From: Deinococcus fonticola
GTDB lineage: Bacteria; Deinococcota; Deinococci; Deinococcales; Deinococcaceae
Reading direction: 5' to 3'
Assembly: GCF_004634215.1 (NCBI RefSeq)
Contig: NZ_SMMH01000010.1
Coordinates: 56,452-120,451 of the forward strand
DNA length: 64,000 bases
The notes below the pieces were generated by a model. The model did no database searches. It was not told the origin of the DNA and worked only from the letters and a program-made list of their open reading frames with translations. Made by a program: the position numbers and the translations under genes. Below, one piece after another: positions 23,839-33,530 of this stretch (position 1 is the stretch's first letter; each line of letters starts with the position of its first letter).

Positions 23839-26067
23839 ATGTCGAGACCCGGCTCACCGGCTACCCCCCCGCATGGCGAAACGCTGACTTACTTTGTGGA
23901 CGGCATGGACTGCGCCTCCTGCGTGCAGAAGGTCGAGAAAATGGTGGACACCCTGCCCGGCACCGGGGCGGTGAAAACCAGTTTCACGAAGCAGACGCTA
24001 CAACTGACGCTGGACGAATCGCAAACGCCAAGGGGCACGCTGGAGGGCAACCTGCGGGCGCTGGGGTATACGCCCGCCCTGCGGGGGGACGCGGACGGAC
24101 AGGTTCAGGGTGCGGCGAACACGCAGGGTCACACGCACGAACCCAGGGGCGCGAACCCCTGGTACACCACGAACATCGGTCGACTGGTGCTGCTGACGGG
24201 CAGCCTGCTGGCCGCGGCCTACCTGCTGGGGTTCCTGGCCCCGGCGTTCGCCCAGTCTTTCTACATGGTCGCCGCCTTGATCGGCGTAGCTCCTTTCGCG
24301 CGCAAGGCGTGGGTGGGGGCGCGGCTGGGCGATCCGTTCAGCATCAATATGCTGGTCACCCTGGCGGCCCTCGGGGCGCTCCTGATCGGCGAGGCCCCGG
24401 AAGGTGCGGTCGTCGTGTTCTTCTTCGCTATCGGCGAGTTGCTGGAGGGCGTGGCGGCCGGCAGGGCGCGGCAGGGCATTCAGGCGCTGGTGGCGCTGAC
24501 GCCGAAAACCGCTTTACTCGTGCATGAAAGTCATGCCCACGAAGTGCCCGCCGACTCCTTGAAAGTCGGTCAGGTGGTGCAGGTGAATCCTGGCGCGCGC
24601 GTGCCCACCGACGGCACGATTCTGACTGGAACGTCCGACCTGGACGACAGTCCTGTGACCGGGGAGAGCATCCCCGTCATGAAAACCGTGGGCGACAGCG
24701 TGTATGCCGGGAGCATCAATGCAGGCGGCGTGCTGACCGTGCGCGTGGAGAAAACTGCTGCGGACAACACCATTGCCCGGATGATTCACCTGGTGGAGGA
24801 GGCCGAGGGCAGCAAAGCGCAGGCCGCCCGGTTCATCGACCGCTTCAGCCGCGTTTACACGCCGCTGGTGGTGCTGGTGGCCGCGCTGGTGGCCGTGGTG
24901 CCGCCTCTGCTGTTCGGGCAGGCGTGGCACGAGTGGCTGTACAAGGGCCTGGCGCTGCTGCTGATCGGCTGCCCGTGCGCCCTGGTGCTCAGCGTACCCG
25001 CCGCCATCACGTCCGGCATCAGCGCAGGCACCAGGCGCGGCCTGCTGATCAAGGGCGGCGCGGCGCTGGAAACCATCGGCTCAGTCAGCACCATCGCCTT
25101 CGATAAGACAGGAACGCTGACCGCCGGCAAACCCCGCGTGACGGACGTACAACCCGTGAACGGTACGCGCCAGGAGGTGCTGCGCCTCTCGGCGGCGGTG
25201 GAGTCCGGCAGCAGTCACCCGCTGGCCAGGGCCATTCTGAAAGCCGCGCAGGACGAGCAACTGAGCGTGCCCTCAGCACAGGATGCACAGGCCCTCGCCG
25301 GGCAGGGCGTGAGCGCCAGCGTGGAAGGCCGCACGCTGCTGGTCAGTTCACCGAGGCACGCCGCCGGGCAGTTTGCCCTGAACGCTGAGCAGGCTACACA
25401 AATTGCCGCTTTCGAGGCGCAGGGCAAAACCGCTGTGATCCTGCACGACGGTCAGGTGCCGCTGGGGTTCCTGGCCATTCGCGACGAACCGCGTGACGAC
25501 GCCCGCGCTGCCCTGGCAGAACTGCGCGCGTTGGGCATCAGCACCGTGATGCTCACCGGGGACAACGCCCGCACTGGACAGGCCATCGCGCAGGGCCTGG
25601 GCATTGACGTGCAGGCCGAACTGCTTCCCGAAGACAAACTCCGCGTTATTGACCAGCTGAAGACTCGCGGCGCGGTGGCGATGGTCGGAGACGGCATCAA
25701 CGACGCGCCCGCGCTGGCCCGCTCGGACGTGGGCATCGCCATGGGCGGCGGCACCGACGTGGCGTTGGAAACTGCCGACGCCGCCCTGCTGCGCGAGAAG
25801 GTCACGGGCGTCAGTGAACTGGTACAACTTTCCCGCGCCACCATGAACAACATCAGACAGAACATTTTCTTTGCCTTGAGCCTGAAAAGCGTGTTCCTGG
25901 TCACGACCCTGCTGGGGTACACCAACCTGTGGATGGCGATTCTGGCCGACACGGGCGCCACCGCCATCGTGACCGCCAACGCCCTGCGCCTGCTGGGCTG
26001 GGGCCGTCACCTGAAACCCCGAACCGCTGACCCCCAGGCCGCCTCTCAGGCGCAGGTGGCCCGATGA
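23839..26067 (+). CDS. cadA: heavy-metal P1B-type ATPase (Zn/Cd/Co exporter)
   Basis: A 742-residue metal-pumping P-type ATPase. An N-terminal HMA domain carries GMDCASC (Cys 25 and 28). Membrane helices flank the CPC metal site (Cys 378-Pro-Cys 380). The phosphorylation motif DKTGT is at 422-426, followed by SGSSHPLA (HP motif), MLTGDN and [11 protein letters not shown]. The CPC with surrounding ALVLSVPAA suits the Zn/Cd/Pb (P1B-2) group rather than the copper group, where CPCA(M/L)GLATP is usual. A ~15-residue His-containing linker follows the HMA domain. It overlaps the downstream SmtB-like sensor by ATGA, giving a classic sensor/exporter pair. Confidence 0.93.
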   Translation: MSRPGSPATPPHGETLTYFVDGMDCASCVQKVEKMVDTLPGTGAVKTSFTKQTLQLTLDESQTPRGTLEGNLRALGYTPALRGDADGQVQGAANTQGHTHEPRGANPWYTTNIGRLVLLTGSLLAAAYLLGFLAPAFAQSFYMVAALIGVAPFARKAWVGARLGDPFSINMLVTLAALGALLIGEAPEGAVVVFFFAIGELLEGVAAGRARQGIQALVALTPKTALLVHESHAHEVPADSLKVGQVVQVNPGARVPTDGTILTGTSDLDDSPVTGESIPVMKTVGDSVYAGSINAGGVLTVRVEKTAADNTIARMIHLVEEAEGSKAQAARFIDRFSRVYTPLVVLVAALVAVVPPLLFGQAWHEWLYKGLALLLIGCPCALVLSVPAAITSGISAGTRRGLLIKGGAALETIGSVSTIAFDKTGTLTAGKPRVTDVQPVNGTRQEVLRLSAAVESGSSHPLARAILKAAQDEQLSVPSAQDAQALAGQGVSASVEGRTLLVSSPRHAAGQFALNAEQATQIAAFEAQGKTAVILHDGQVPLGFLAIRDEPRDDARAALAELRALGISTVMLTGDNARTGQAIAQGLGIDVQAELLPEDKLRVIDQLKTRGAVAMVGDGINDAPALARSDVGIAMGGGTDVALETADAALLREKVTGVSELVQLSRATMNNIRQNIFFALSLKSVFLVTTLLGYTNLWMAILADTGATAIVTANALRLLGWGRHLKPRTADPQAASQAQVAR

Positions 26068-26438
26068 TCCGCGCGACCACGCCAACCACGCTGGACGATA
26101 CCTGCGAAATCACGTGCGTTCACCCACAGGCCGTGCAGACGGCCCGCGCTGCCCTGCCCGACGACGACTGCGTGACGCGCAGCACGGCTTTCCTGAAACT
26201 GGTGGCCGACCCCACCCGCCTGAAAATCCTGAGTGCCCTGAACGCCACCGAGCTGTGCGTGTGCGACCTGGCCGCCGTGGTCGGCATCAGCGAGAGCGCC
26301 GTCAGTCACCAGTTGCGCCTGCTGCGCACCGGGCGCGTCGTGACGTACCGCAAGGAAGGCCGCGTCGCCTACTACCGCCTGCTGGATGGACACGTGACCA
26401 CCCTGATCGAGAACGCGCTGGAACACGCACGCGAGTAG
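26064..26438 (+). CDS. ArsR/SmtB-family metal-sensing repressor
   Basis: A 124-residue winged-helix metal sensor. The recognition helix region ISESAVSHQLRLLRTGRVV is typical. Two metal sites can be read: an alpha-3N type site with ELCVCDLA (Cys 65, Cys 67) plus upstream cysteines (14, 18, 36), as in CadC-like sensors, and an alpha-5 type site D108, H110, H121 and E124, with exactly the spacing of the SmtB zinc site. Having both suggests Zn with Cd/Pb sensing. It overlaps the exporter gene by four bases and probably represses that gene's leaderless promoter. Confidence 0.92.
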   Translation: MIRATTPTTLDDTCEITCVHPQAVQTARAALPDDDCVTRSTAFLKLVADPTRLKILSALNATELCVCDLAAVVGISESAVSHQLRLLRTGRVVTYRKEGRVAYYRLLDGHVTTLIENALEHARE

Positions 26439-26507
26439 CTGGCCGCGCCCGACACGATTGCTGGACAGAATGCCTTTCATTTTGAAGCCCGGCGTTAAGC
26501 TGGCCTG

Positions 26508-28082
26508 ATGAAGAATGTTGCTTTGATCGCTGCGCTGCTCGCGTCTGGCGCCTCTGCGGCCGGGACGCTGGTGGTCGCCGGCAGTGGTGAGCCGGTGACG
26601 CTGGAATCCGGGAACGCGCACGATTCCGTTTCGATGCTGGTGCAGCGCCAGATTTATGACCGCCTGATTACGGTGAAACCCGGCACCACGGAACTTGCGC
26701 CGGGGCTGGCCCTCAGCTGGAAGCCCAACCGGGACGCCACCAGCTGGACGTTCAACCTGCGCCGGGGCGTGAAGTTTCACGACGGCACGCCGTTCAACGC
26801 GGACGCCGCTGTCTTCAACCTGCGCCGCTGGTGGGACAAGAGCGACCCCAACGGCCTGCGTGAATTCGGGCGCGTGTTCACGGTGGTGCCGGACTTCCTG
26901 GGTGGCTACAAGGGCGAGAAAAACGCCGTTGTCAAGGACATCGTGAAGGTGAACGACTACACCGTTCGCGTCGACCTGACCCGCCCGAACACCGTGTTCC
27001 CGGTGCAGATGAGCGCCTCTTACTGGGGTATGGCCAGCCCCGCCGCCGTGAAGGCGCAGGGCGCGAAGTACGGCACCCCCGCCGGCACCGCCGTGGGAAC
27101 CGGCCCCTTCGTCTTTGGTCGCTGGGTGGGCGGAGACCGCGTGAACCTCAGCGCGAACAGGACCTACTGGGGCGTCAAGCCCAAAGTGGACGCGCTGGTT
27201 ATCCGCAACATCAAAGACCCCAGCCAGCGACTGAACGAGCTGAAAGCCGGAACAGTGGACATTGCCAGCGACCTGCAACCCGACGACCTGAAAGCCATTC
27301 AGGCCGACAAGAACCTGGTGCTGTACAAGCGCCCCAGTTTCAACCTGGGATACATCGGCCTGAATAACCGCAACGAGTACCTCAGAAGCCAGAAGGTTCG
27401 GCAGGCCATCAGCCTGGCGATCAACCGCCGGGCCATCGTGGACAGCTTCTGGTATGGCCTGGGCGTCACGGACACCAGCATCGTGCCCCCGCCCCTGAAG
27501 TGGGCCACCAGCGCTGACGTTCCCGCCGATTACCGGTTCGACCCAGCCGCCGCAAAGAAACTGCTGGCGGAAGCGGGTTACCCGAACGGGTTCTCGATTG
27601 ACCTGTGGTACATGCCCATCACGCGCAGCTACTTTCCGAACCCCAAGGCCAGCGCCGAGGCCATGGCCGCCGACCTCGCGGACGTGGGCATTAAAGTCAA
27701 CCTGAAAACCGAGGACTGGGCCAAGTACCTGGAAGACCTGTTCGGCGGCAAACTTTCGATGTACCAGATTGGCCTGATCGGTGATTACGGCGACCCGGAC
27801 TACTTTTACGGCGCGCTGTACAACCCCACCAGCACCAACGACATCGGCTGGAACGCCCCCGAAGTCGGGCAACTGCTGGAACAGGCCCGGGCCGGCCTGA
27901 CCCGCGAAGCGCGCGCCCGGCTGTACGCCCAGGTTCACGAACTGACGTACAACGCTGCCTACCGCCTGCCCCTGGTGCACAGCCAGTCGGTGGCCGCCGC
28001 CCGCAGCTACGTGAAAGGCTGGGTGCTCAGCCCCTTTTCGGGCGAACCGTACAACACGGTGTCCCTGGTCGGGAAGAAGTAA
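26508..28082 (+). CDS. peptide/nickel ABC transporter substrate-binding protein
   Basis: A 524-residue extracytoplasmic solute-binding protein of the DppA/OppA family (SBP_bac_5). Residues 1-20 are a signal peptide (MKNVALIAALLASGASAAGT) without a lipobox. Family segments include TSWTFNLRRGVKFHDGTPFNADA, YWGMASPAAVKAQGAKYGTPAGTAVGTGPF, AISLAINRRAIVDSFWYGLG and PADYRFDPAAAKKLLAEAGYPNG. Permease and ATPase genes are absent nearby, so it is an orphan that must work with a transporter encoded elsewhere. TAAGCT six bases before the ATG (26496-26501) suggests a leaderless message. Confidence 0.93.
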   Translation: MKNVALIAALLASGASAAGTLVVAGSGEPVTLESGNAHDSVSMLVQRQIYDRLITVKPGTTELAPGLALSWKPNRDATSWTFNLRRGVKFHDGTPFNADAAVFNLRRWWDKSDPNGLREFGRVFTVVPDFLGGYKGEKNAVVKDIVKVNDYTVRVDLTRPNTVFPVQMSASYWGMASPAAVKAQGAKYGTPAGTAVGTGPFVFGRWVGGDRVNLSANRTYWGVKPKVDALVIRNIKDPSQRLNELKAGTVDIASDLQPDDLKAIQADKNLVLYKRPSFNLGYIGLNNRNEYLRSQKVRQAISLAINRRAIVDSFWYGLGVTDTSIVPPPLKWATSADVPADYRFDPAAAKKLLAEAGYPNGFSIDLWYMPITRSYFPNPKASAEAMAADLADVGIKVNLKTEDWAKYLEDLFGGKLSMYQIGLIGDYGDPDYFYGALYNPTSTNDIGWNAPEVGQLLEQARAGLTREARARLYAQVHELTYNAAYRLPLVHSQSVAAARSYVKGWVLSPFSGEPYNTVSLVGKK

Positions 28083-28208
28083 TAAGAATTCCGGCCCTTC
28101 AGTTATGAAATCACTGGGCAACCCGACTGGAAGGAGAAGAAAAAGCGTCCAGAAGCGCGCCGTCCCAGGCTGACTTTGCCCTGTGGGCGCCAGCGTACAC
28201 TACAGGGC

Positions 28209-29441
28209 ATGAGTGATCTGCTTGATGTCGTGCGTGGCCTCTCGAAAAAAACCGACAGCAAAATCGTGCTGGTGGTGCTGGACGGCGTGGGCGGCCTGCC
28301 GCTGGAACTGAACGGTGAAACCGAACTGGCCACCGCCAGAACCCCCAACCTCGACGCCCTGGCGGCAGAATCGCAACTGGGCCTGGTGGAACTGGTCGGC
28401 GCGGGCATCACGCCCGGCAGCGGCCCCGGTCACCTCAGCCTGTTCGGGTACGATCCCCTGAAGTACGTGGTGGGGCGGGGGGCCCTGAGCGCGGTGGGCA
28501 TCGGCGTGAAGTTGAACGCGGGGGACGTGGCCGTGCGCGGGAACTTTGCCACGCTCGGCACTGACCGGATCGTGGACGACCGCCGTGCCGGGCGACCCAC
28601 CGACGAGAAGAACGTGGAGATCGTGGCGAAACTGAAGGCCGCCATTCCCAGCATCGACGGCATTCCGGTGGAGATCTACACCGAGTCCGAGCACCGCTTC
28701 GTGGTGGTCTTCCGTGCCCAGAATGGCGAGGCGCTGGGCGCGAACATCGGGGACGTCGACCCGCAGGTGACCGGCGTGCAGCCCATGACCGCCACCGCGC
28801 ACGACCCCGCCAGCGAGAAAACGGCGGCGCTGGTCAACGCTTTCGTGGGGCAGGCCGAGGCGACTCTGAAAGACGAACCTCAGGTGAACGGCGTGCTGTT
28901 CCGTGGCTACAGCGACGTGCCGCACTTCCCCAGTTTCGCGGACGTTTACAAGCTGAACGCCGCCTGCATCGCCAGTTACCCCATGTACAAGGGCCTGGCC
29001 AGCCTGGTGGGCATGGACGTCCTGCCAGTCGAAGGTCACGAGGACGCGCTGGAAGGCAAAATCCAGGCCCTGACCGAGAACTGGGCCAGGTACGACTTCT
29101 TCTTCCTGCATATCAAGAAAACCGACAGCACCGGCGAGGACGGCAACTTCACGGAAAAAGCCCACAAGGTCGAGCTGTTCGACGAATTGCTGCCTGCCAT
29201 CCTGGCCCTCAAACCCGACGTGCTGGGCCTCGTGGGCGACCACAGCACACCCAGCAAACTGCTGAGCCACAGCTGGCACCCGGTGCCGTTCCTGATCCAC
29301 GGCGGCCACGGTCGTTTCGACCCGGCTCAGCGCTTCACGGAAACCGAGGCCCTGAAAGGCACGCTGGGCCTGCGCCGGGGCACCGACGTGATGCCGCTGC
29401 TGATGGCCAACGCTCTGAAACTGAACAAGTACGGCGCTTAA
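28209..29441 (+). CDS. apgM: 2,3-bisphosphoglycerate-independent phosphoglycerate mutase (ApgM type)
   Basis: A 410-residue metal-dependent mutase interconverting 3- and 2-phosphoglycerate in glycolysis, of the archaeal-type (ApgM) branch of the alkaline-phosphatase superfamily that Deinococcus also uses. Features: [15 protein letters not shown] (metal-binding Asp), [26 protein letters not shown] (catalytic Ser region), [18 protein letters not shown] and [21 protein letters not shown] (second metal cluster). TACACT at 28196-28201 is seven bases before the ATG, so the message is probably leaderless. The frame begins a little earlier at 28176, but this start fits the promoter. Confidence 0.94.
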   Translation: MSDLLDVVRGLSKKTDSKIVLVVLDGVGGLPLELNGETELATARTPNLDALAAESQLGLVELVGAGITPGSGPGHLSLFGYDPLKYVVGRGALSAVGIGVKLNAGDVAVRGNFATLGTDRIVDDRRAGRPTDEKNVEIVAKLKAAIPSIDGIPVEIYTESEHRFVVVFRAQNGEALGANIGDVDPQVTGVQPMTATAHDPASEKTAALVNAFVGQAEATLKDEPQVNGVLFRGYSDVPHFPSFADVYKLNAACIASYPMYKGLASLVGMDVLPVEGHEDALEGKIQALTENWARYDFFFLHIKKTDSTGEDGNFTEKAHKVELFDELLPAILALKPDVLGLVGDHSTPSKLLSHSWHPVPFLIHGGHGRFDPAQRFTETEALKGTLGLRRGTDVMPLLMANALKLNKYGA

Positions 29442-29522
29442 GCCCAGGAGCTGGCGCCTTTCCTCAATTCTTCATGATGCCGTGTTCAGCCCCGGGTCAG
29501 CTTCGGGCGGCAGGGTGAGAGT

Positions 29523-30089
29523 ATGCGTAAGTTCCTTCTTCTCGCCGTCCTGACGGCCGCGCCAGCCTCGGCGCAGACGCTCAGCGTGAATATCGACGCC
29601 AGTGTGCAGTTTCCGCCGGTGGTGCAATCGGCGGCCAACCTGGTGAACCTGCTGTCGCAGGGGGTGCAGGTGTCTTTCCTGACGCCCACCGCGCAGCCCG
29701 CCGCCACCCTGAACCAGACGGGCGGAATCCGTATTACGGGCGTGTCCCCGCAGGCGGCCCCCCTGACTCAGGTGCAGGTCGCGACGCCCATTCCCGGCAC
29801 CACGCAGTACGTCAAGGAAATTTACCCGCTGGCCCAGCCGCTCAACACCGCTCAGCCCCTCGCGGCGCAAAGTATCGTGGTGAAAGCCGCCGATGGGCAG
29901 AAGGTGCCGCTGGTGAACGTCATGGGCCGGCAGGCCGCGTGGGCCAAAGCGCCCGGCCTTCAGAAAAAACTGGGCGGCATGCCCCCGGGGCAGTTGAAGC
30001 AACTGTGCAAAAAAGAGCCCCGGAATGCCCTGTGCCGGCAGCATCCCGACCCGCACCAGAACCACGGCAAGGGAAAAGGCAAACACTGA
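29523..30089 (+). CDS. secreted protein of unknown function with His-rich tail
   Basis: A 188-residue exported protein. Residues 1-18 form a signal peptide (MRKFLLLAVLTAAPASAQ). The middle is strand-rich with repeated Pro/Thr/Gln segments (TPTAQPAATLNQTGGIRI, SPQAAPLTQVQVATPIPG). The C-terminus turns basic and His-rich: CRQHPDPHQNHGKGKGKH, with cysteines at CKKEPRNALC. Such tails often bind metal, but that is an inference. No family recognised. GGTGAG lies shortly before the ATG. A strong terminator follows. Confidence 0.7.
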   Translation: MRKFLLLAVLTAAPASAQTLSVNIDASVQFPPVVQSAANLVNLLSQGVQVSFLTPTAQPAATLNQTGGIRITGVSPQAAPLTQVQVATPIPGTTQYVKEIYPLAQPLNTAQPLAAQSIVVKAADGQKVPLVNVMGRQAAWAKAPGLQKKLGGMPPGQLKQLCKKEPRNALCRQHPDPHQNHGKGKGKH

Positions 30090-30106
30090 ACACTGCGTCG
30101 TGAAAG

Positions 30107-30129
30107 CCCCGCTCTAAGCGGGGTTTTTT
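30107..30129 (+). terminator. intrinsic terminator
   Basis: CCCCGCT (30107-30113) and AGCGGGG (30117-30123), three-base loop, then six Ts. It lies 17 bases after the secreted-protein gene. Confidence 0.92.
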
Positions 30130-30179
30130 CATGGCTGAAGTTCCAGTTCTCGTGCCTGCCCTGCTCTACACTTCCCGCC

Positions 30180-31214
30180 ATGCTGCCCACGGATCTCGCC
30201 GCCTTTCGCACGGCCCTCCTGAACTGGTTCGGCGCCGCCGGGCGTGACCTGCCGTGGCGGGCCGGCGCAGAGGGCGCGCGTGACCCCTACCGCGTGTGGG
30301 TGTCGGAAATTCTGTTGCAGCAGACCCAGGTGGCGCGCGGGCTGCTGTACTACGAACGTTTTCTGACCGCCTTCCCGACGGTGCAGGCCCTGGCCGCCGC
30401 GCCTGTCGAGGACGTGCTGAAAGCCTGGGAGGGCTGCGGCTATTACACCCGCGCCCGCAACCTGCACCGCGCCGCAAAACAGGTGGCGCAGCAGGGTTTC
30501 CCCACCACTTACGAAGGCTGGCTGGCCTTGCCGGGTGTGGGGCCTTACACGGCCGCGGCCATCAGCAGCCTGTCATGCGGGGAAAAAAGAGCCGTGAACG
30601 ACGGCAACGTCCGGCGCGTCCTGGCCCGCCTGTATGGCGAGAAGACCCCGACGGAAGCCTGGGTGCAGCAGAGGGCCGACGAGCTGCTCGACCCGGATCG
30701 GCCCGGCGCGTGGAACGAAGCGGTCATGGATCTGGGCGCGACCACCTGCACACCGAAGAAACCGCGCTGCCCCGAGTGTCCAGTGAGCGCTTTGTGTACG
30801 GCGTTTCAGTCGGGTGAACCCACCGCCTACCCCGCCCCGAAAGCCCGGGCCGCCGTTAAGGAACTCCGGGCGGTGGCCCTCTTGATCGGTGATGACCAGG
30901 AAGCGGTGCTGGAGCAGCGCAGCGGAACCCTGCTGGGCGGCCTGTTCGGGCTGCCGCTGGAGGAAGTGAAGGGCAGCGAACAACCGGAGGCGGCCCTGTC
31001 GCGCCTGCTGACACGGCTTCATGCTCAGGAACCTGCGCTCCTGGGCACCGTGACGCACACCATGACGCACCGCCACATCCGTATGGACGTGTACCGCGCC
31101 CGGGCCCAGTCGCCCCGCGTGTGCGTGCAGGACGCCGCCCTGTCGCGCCTGGATCACAAGGCACTGGCACTCATGAAGGCACGGCAGGAAAGCCTGTTCA
31201 ACTTCGACTCCTGA
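30180..31214 (+). CDS. mutY: A/G-specific adenine DNA glycosylase
   Basis: A 344-residue MutY that removes adenine mispaired with 8-oxoguanine. The helix-hairpin-helix LPGVGPYTAAAISSL is followed by VNDGNVRRVLARL with the catalytic Asp, and by a [4Fe-4S] cluster motif at Cys 190, 197, 200 and 206 (C-X6-C-X2-C-X5-C). The C-terminal 8-oxoG-recognition (NUDIX-like) domain begins near residue 230. The entry loop QQTQVARGLLYYERFL is present. TACACT (30167-30172) is seven bases before the ATG, indicating a leaderless message. Confidence 0.96.
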   Translation: MLPTDLAAFRTALLNWFGAAGRDLPWRAGAEGARDPYRVWVSEILLQQTQVARGLLYYERFLTAFPTVQALAAAPVEDVLKAWEGCGYYTRARNLHRAAKQVAQQGFPTTYEGWLALPGVGPYTAAAISSLSCGEKRAVNDGNVRRVLARLYGEKTPTEAWVQQRADELLDPDRPGAWNEAVMDLGATTCTPKKPRCPECPVSALCTAFQSGEPTAYPAPKARAAVKELRAVALLIGDDQEAVLEQRSGTLLGGLFGLPLEEVKGSEQPEAALSRLLTRLHAQEPALLGTVTHTMTHRHIRMDVYRARAQSPRVCVQDAALSRLDHKALALMKARQESLFNFDS

Positions 31215-31238
31215 AGGCCGTGGTCAACACGCATAGCC

Positions 31239-31303
31239 TTGACCTGGCCCGCATAACGCGCTATAGTTTCTGACATCACCGCCCAAGAGGCGGATTTTTT
31301 ATT
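31239..31303 (+). promoter_or_regulatory. promoter-terminator unit, copy 1
   Basis: TTGACC (31239-31244), a 17-base spacer and TATAGT (31262-31267) form a near-consensus promoter. Eleven bases later a terminator hairpin begins: CCGCC (31279-31283), loop CAAGA, GGCGG (31289-31293), then ATTTTTT. A transcript would be about 25-30 bases. A second copy at 47872 differs at about four positions. No coding or tRNA-like insert lies between promoter and terminator. Confidence 0.7.
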
Positions 31304-31351
31304 GTTAGTTTCAGTCAACGTGCCTCATGCGCCTTCCGCTAGGCTGCTGGG

Positions 31352-32500
31352 GTGACTGTTCCCGCCACTCCCTCCGCTCCTGAGTCTGCTGGGCCGGTGC
31401 GTGACCGCTCCCCGCTGCCCGACGTGCTGCGCGGGCTGGCCCTGGCCGGCATCCTGATCGTGAACATGCAGGATTTTGCGGGCTTCCGGGTATGGCGCCA
31501 GTCCGGCCTGGACGGCATTGCGCAGACCCTCACGGACGTGCTGGCCAACGGGCGCTTCATCAGTATTTTTGCCATGCTGTTCGGGTGGGGCGCGGCGGGG
31601 TTGCTGGCGCGGCACGGCGCAGGGCTGTTCGTCAAGCGGCACCTGATCCTGCTGCTGATCGGCTCGCTGCACTTCGTGCTGGTGTGGCACGGGGACATCA
31701 TCAGCAATTACGCCCTGCTCGGCCTGTCACTGCTGATGTTCGGTTCGCTCGGGGTCAGGGCGCTGCTGAGCGTCGCGGGGGTGTCGGGCGGGTGGTGGCT
31801 GGTGGAAAAATCACTGGACGCCGCCCGCTCTTTCGCCTATCAGCCCCTGCCACGTTCCGCGAACCTGCCCGACCTGGCCCCCGGCATCACCTACCCACAG
31901 GTGTTGAGCGAAAGAGCCCGTGAATTCCTGCCTGATCTGCTTGGCGGCAGCCTTTACAACGGGTTCTGGCTGCTGGCGCTGTTCTGCCTGGGGGCGGCGG
32001 CGTACAAAACTGGGCTGCTGACCCGCCCGCAGCAGCATGTACCGCTGCTCAGGAAACTGGCCGTCTGGGGCACCCTGGCTGGTGGGATCCTGGGCATGTG
32101 GCTGGCTTACCTGAACACGCGGCCAGATTTCGCCAGCGCCCTGCTGGGCATTCCCGTGCGGATGGGCGGCGGCCTGGCGGGCGCGCTGGGGTACGTGGGC
32201 ATCATCGGTCTGCTGACCGTGCAGGGCCGCCTGGGGTGGCTCAAGCAGTTTGCCAACAGTGGCCGCATCGCCATGAGCAACTACCTGGCCCAGAGCCTTG
32301 TGATGACCACCCTCTTCTACCCTTACGCCGGAGCGCAGTGGGGTAGGTGGGGTGCGGCGTCCACCCTGGCCCTGGCGCTGGCCTTCAGTGCCGGGCAGGT
32401 GTGGCTGAGCGGCCTGATCGTGCAGCGGTACGGCAGCGGCCCTCTGGAGAGACTGGTGCGGCGTATCGTGTACGGGTCAAGGAAGGAACACCATGCGTAG
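31352..32500 (+). CDS. DUF418 family membrane protein
   Basis: A 382-residue polytopic membrane protein of the DUF418 family (acyltransferase-like fold, YeiB-related). About ten hydrophobic helices are visible. Family features include LPDVLRGLALAGILIVNMQDF near residue 25, FISIFAMLFGWGAAGLLARHGA, HGDIISNYALLGLSLLMFG and MSNYLAQSLVMTTLFYPYAG in the C-terminal half. Function is unknown for the family. The start is GTG at 31352; TAGGCT at 31340-31345 is six bases upstream. Its end overlaps the downstream aminopeptidase start by eight bases, so the two are coupled. Confidence 0.85.
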   Translation: MTVPATPSAPESAGPVRDRSPLPDVLRGLALAGILIVNMQDFAGFRVWRQSGLDGIAQTLTDVLANGRFISIFAMLFGWGAAGLLARHGAGLFVKRHLILLLIGSLHFVLVWHGDIISNYALLGLSLLMFGSLGVRALLSVAGVSGGWWLVEKSLDAARSFAYQPLPRSANLPDLAPGITYPQVLSERAREFLPDLLGGSLYNGFWLLALFCLGAAAYKTGLLTRPQQHVPLLRKLAVWGTLAGGILGMWLAYLNTRPDFASALLGIPVRMGGGLAGALGYVGIIGLLTVQGRLGWLKQFANSGRIAMSNYLAQSLVMTTLFYPYAGAQWGRWGAASTLALALAFSAGQVWLSGLIVQRYGSGPLERLVRRIVYGSRKEHHA

Positions 32501-33527
32501 ACGATCCCTTTTCCTCCTTGCTGTGGCGAGCGTTTTGTTCTTGACCTCGTGCGATACGGCCCGTTACCTGTGGCAGGCGGCTGGTGGACAGCTTTCGCTG
32601 CTGCGGAACGCCAGGCCCATCCCGGAGGTGCTGGCGAACCCCGGAACATCTCCCGAAGTGCGCCGCAAACTGGCGCTGGCCCAGCAGGTGCGGCAATTTG
32701 CCCTGACCGAACTGGGCCTCCCGGATCACGGTTCCTTCCGTTCGTTCGTTGACCTGGGCCGCCCGCACGTGGTGTGGAACGTGTTCAGTGCCCCGGAATT
32801 CAGCCTCGAGTTGCGGACGCGCTGCTTTCCGGTGGTGGGATGCGTGGCGTACCAGGGATTCTTTCGTGAAGCCGACGCCCGTCAGGAAGAACAGAAACGC
32901 CGCGCAAACGGCGACGATGTGATGGTGGGGGGCGTGTCGGCGTACAGCACCCTGGGCTACCTGAAAGACCCGGTGCTGTCCAGCATGTTCACCAACAGTG
33001 ACGCCTGGCTGGTGCGCACCATCATTCACGAGCTGTCTCACCCGGCGCTGTACGTGGCGGGCGACACGGTGTTCAGCGAGTCCTACGCCACCACCGTCGA
33101 GAACGAGGGGATGAAGCGCTGGCTGGAGCGGTACGGCACACCGGAATTGGCCGCCCAGGACGCCGCCGAACGTCAGCGCAACGAGCAGTGGCAGGCGCTG
33201 TCCCTCGGTGCCCGCCGGCAACTGGCGGAACTGTACGCGCAGTCCCTCCCCGAGGCCCAGAAACGCCAGCGAAAAGCAACCATTCTGGATGACCTGCAAA
33301 GTCGCGCCACCGCCCTGCGCCGCGAGTGGTTCGGCCCGGAGGCCAGCCCCGCCGCACGCCAGAACAACGCCTCGCTGGGGGCGGTGGCCGCCTACGCCGA
33401 CCTCGTGCCTGATTTCGAGACGCTCCTGGCCCGCGTTCAGGGGGACATTCCCAACTTCATTCAGGAAGCGGAGAAGTGCGCCCGGAAACCGAAAGATGAG
33501 CGGGTGGCTTGCCTGCAAGGCAAGTAA
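32493..33527 (+). CDS. lipoprotein, predicted aminopeptidase (PF10023 type)
   Basis: A 344-residue putative zinc aminopeptidase exported as a lipoprotein. MRRRSLFLLAVASVLFLTSC ends in a lipobox with Cys 20. The zinc motif is HELSH (residues 179-183), and a further acidic ligand is likely in FSESYATTVENEG about 15 residues on. Preceding segments WNVFSAPEFSLELRTRCFPVVGCVAYQGFF and YLKDPVLSSM are typical of this uncharacterised family. It overlaps the upstream DUF418 gene by eight bases, which suggests a shared envelope function. Confidence 0.85.
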   Translation: MRRRSLFLLAVASVLFLTSCDTARYLWQAAGGQLSLLRNARPIPEVLANPGTSPEVRRKLALAQQVRQFALTELGLPDHGSFRSFVDLGRPHVVWNVFSAPEFSLELRTRCFPVVGCVAYQGFFREADARQEEQKRRANGDDVMVGGVSAYSTLGYLKDPVLSSMFTNSDAWLVRTIIHELSHPALYVAGDTVFSESYATTVENEGMKRWLERYGTPELAAQDAAERQRNEQWQALSLGARRQLAELYAQSLPEAQKRQRKATILDDLQSRATALRREWFGPEASPAARQNNASLGAVAAYADLVPDFETLLARVQGDIPNFIQEAEKCARKPKDERVACLQGK

Positions 33528-33530
33528 AAA

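Noticed and set aside
26046..28121. 691-codon minus-strand frame opposite the solute-binding protein
   Set aside because: It is the shadow of the plus-strand gene at 26508 (mirror codon bias, no recognisable motifs) and overlaps it entirely.
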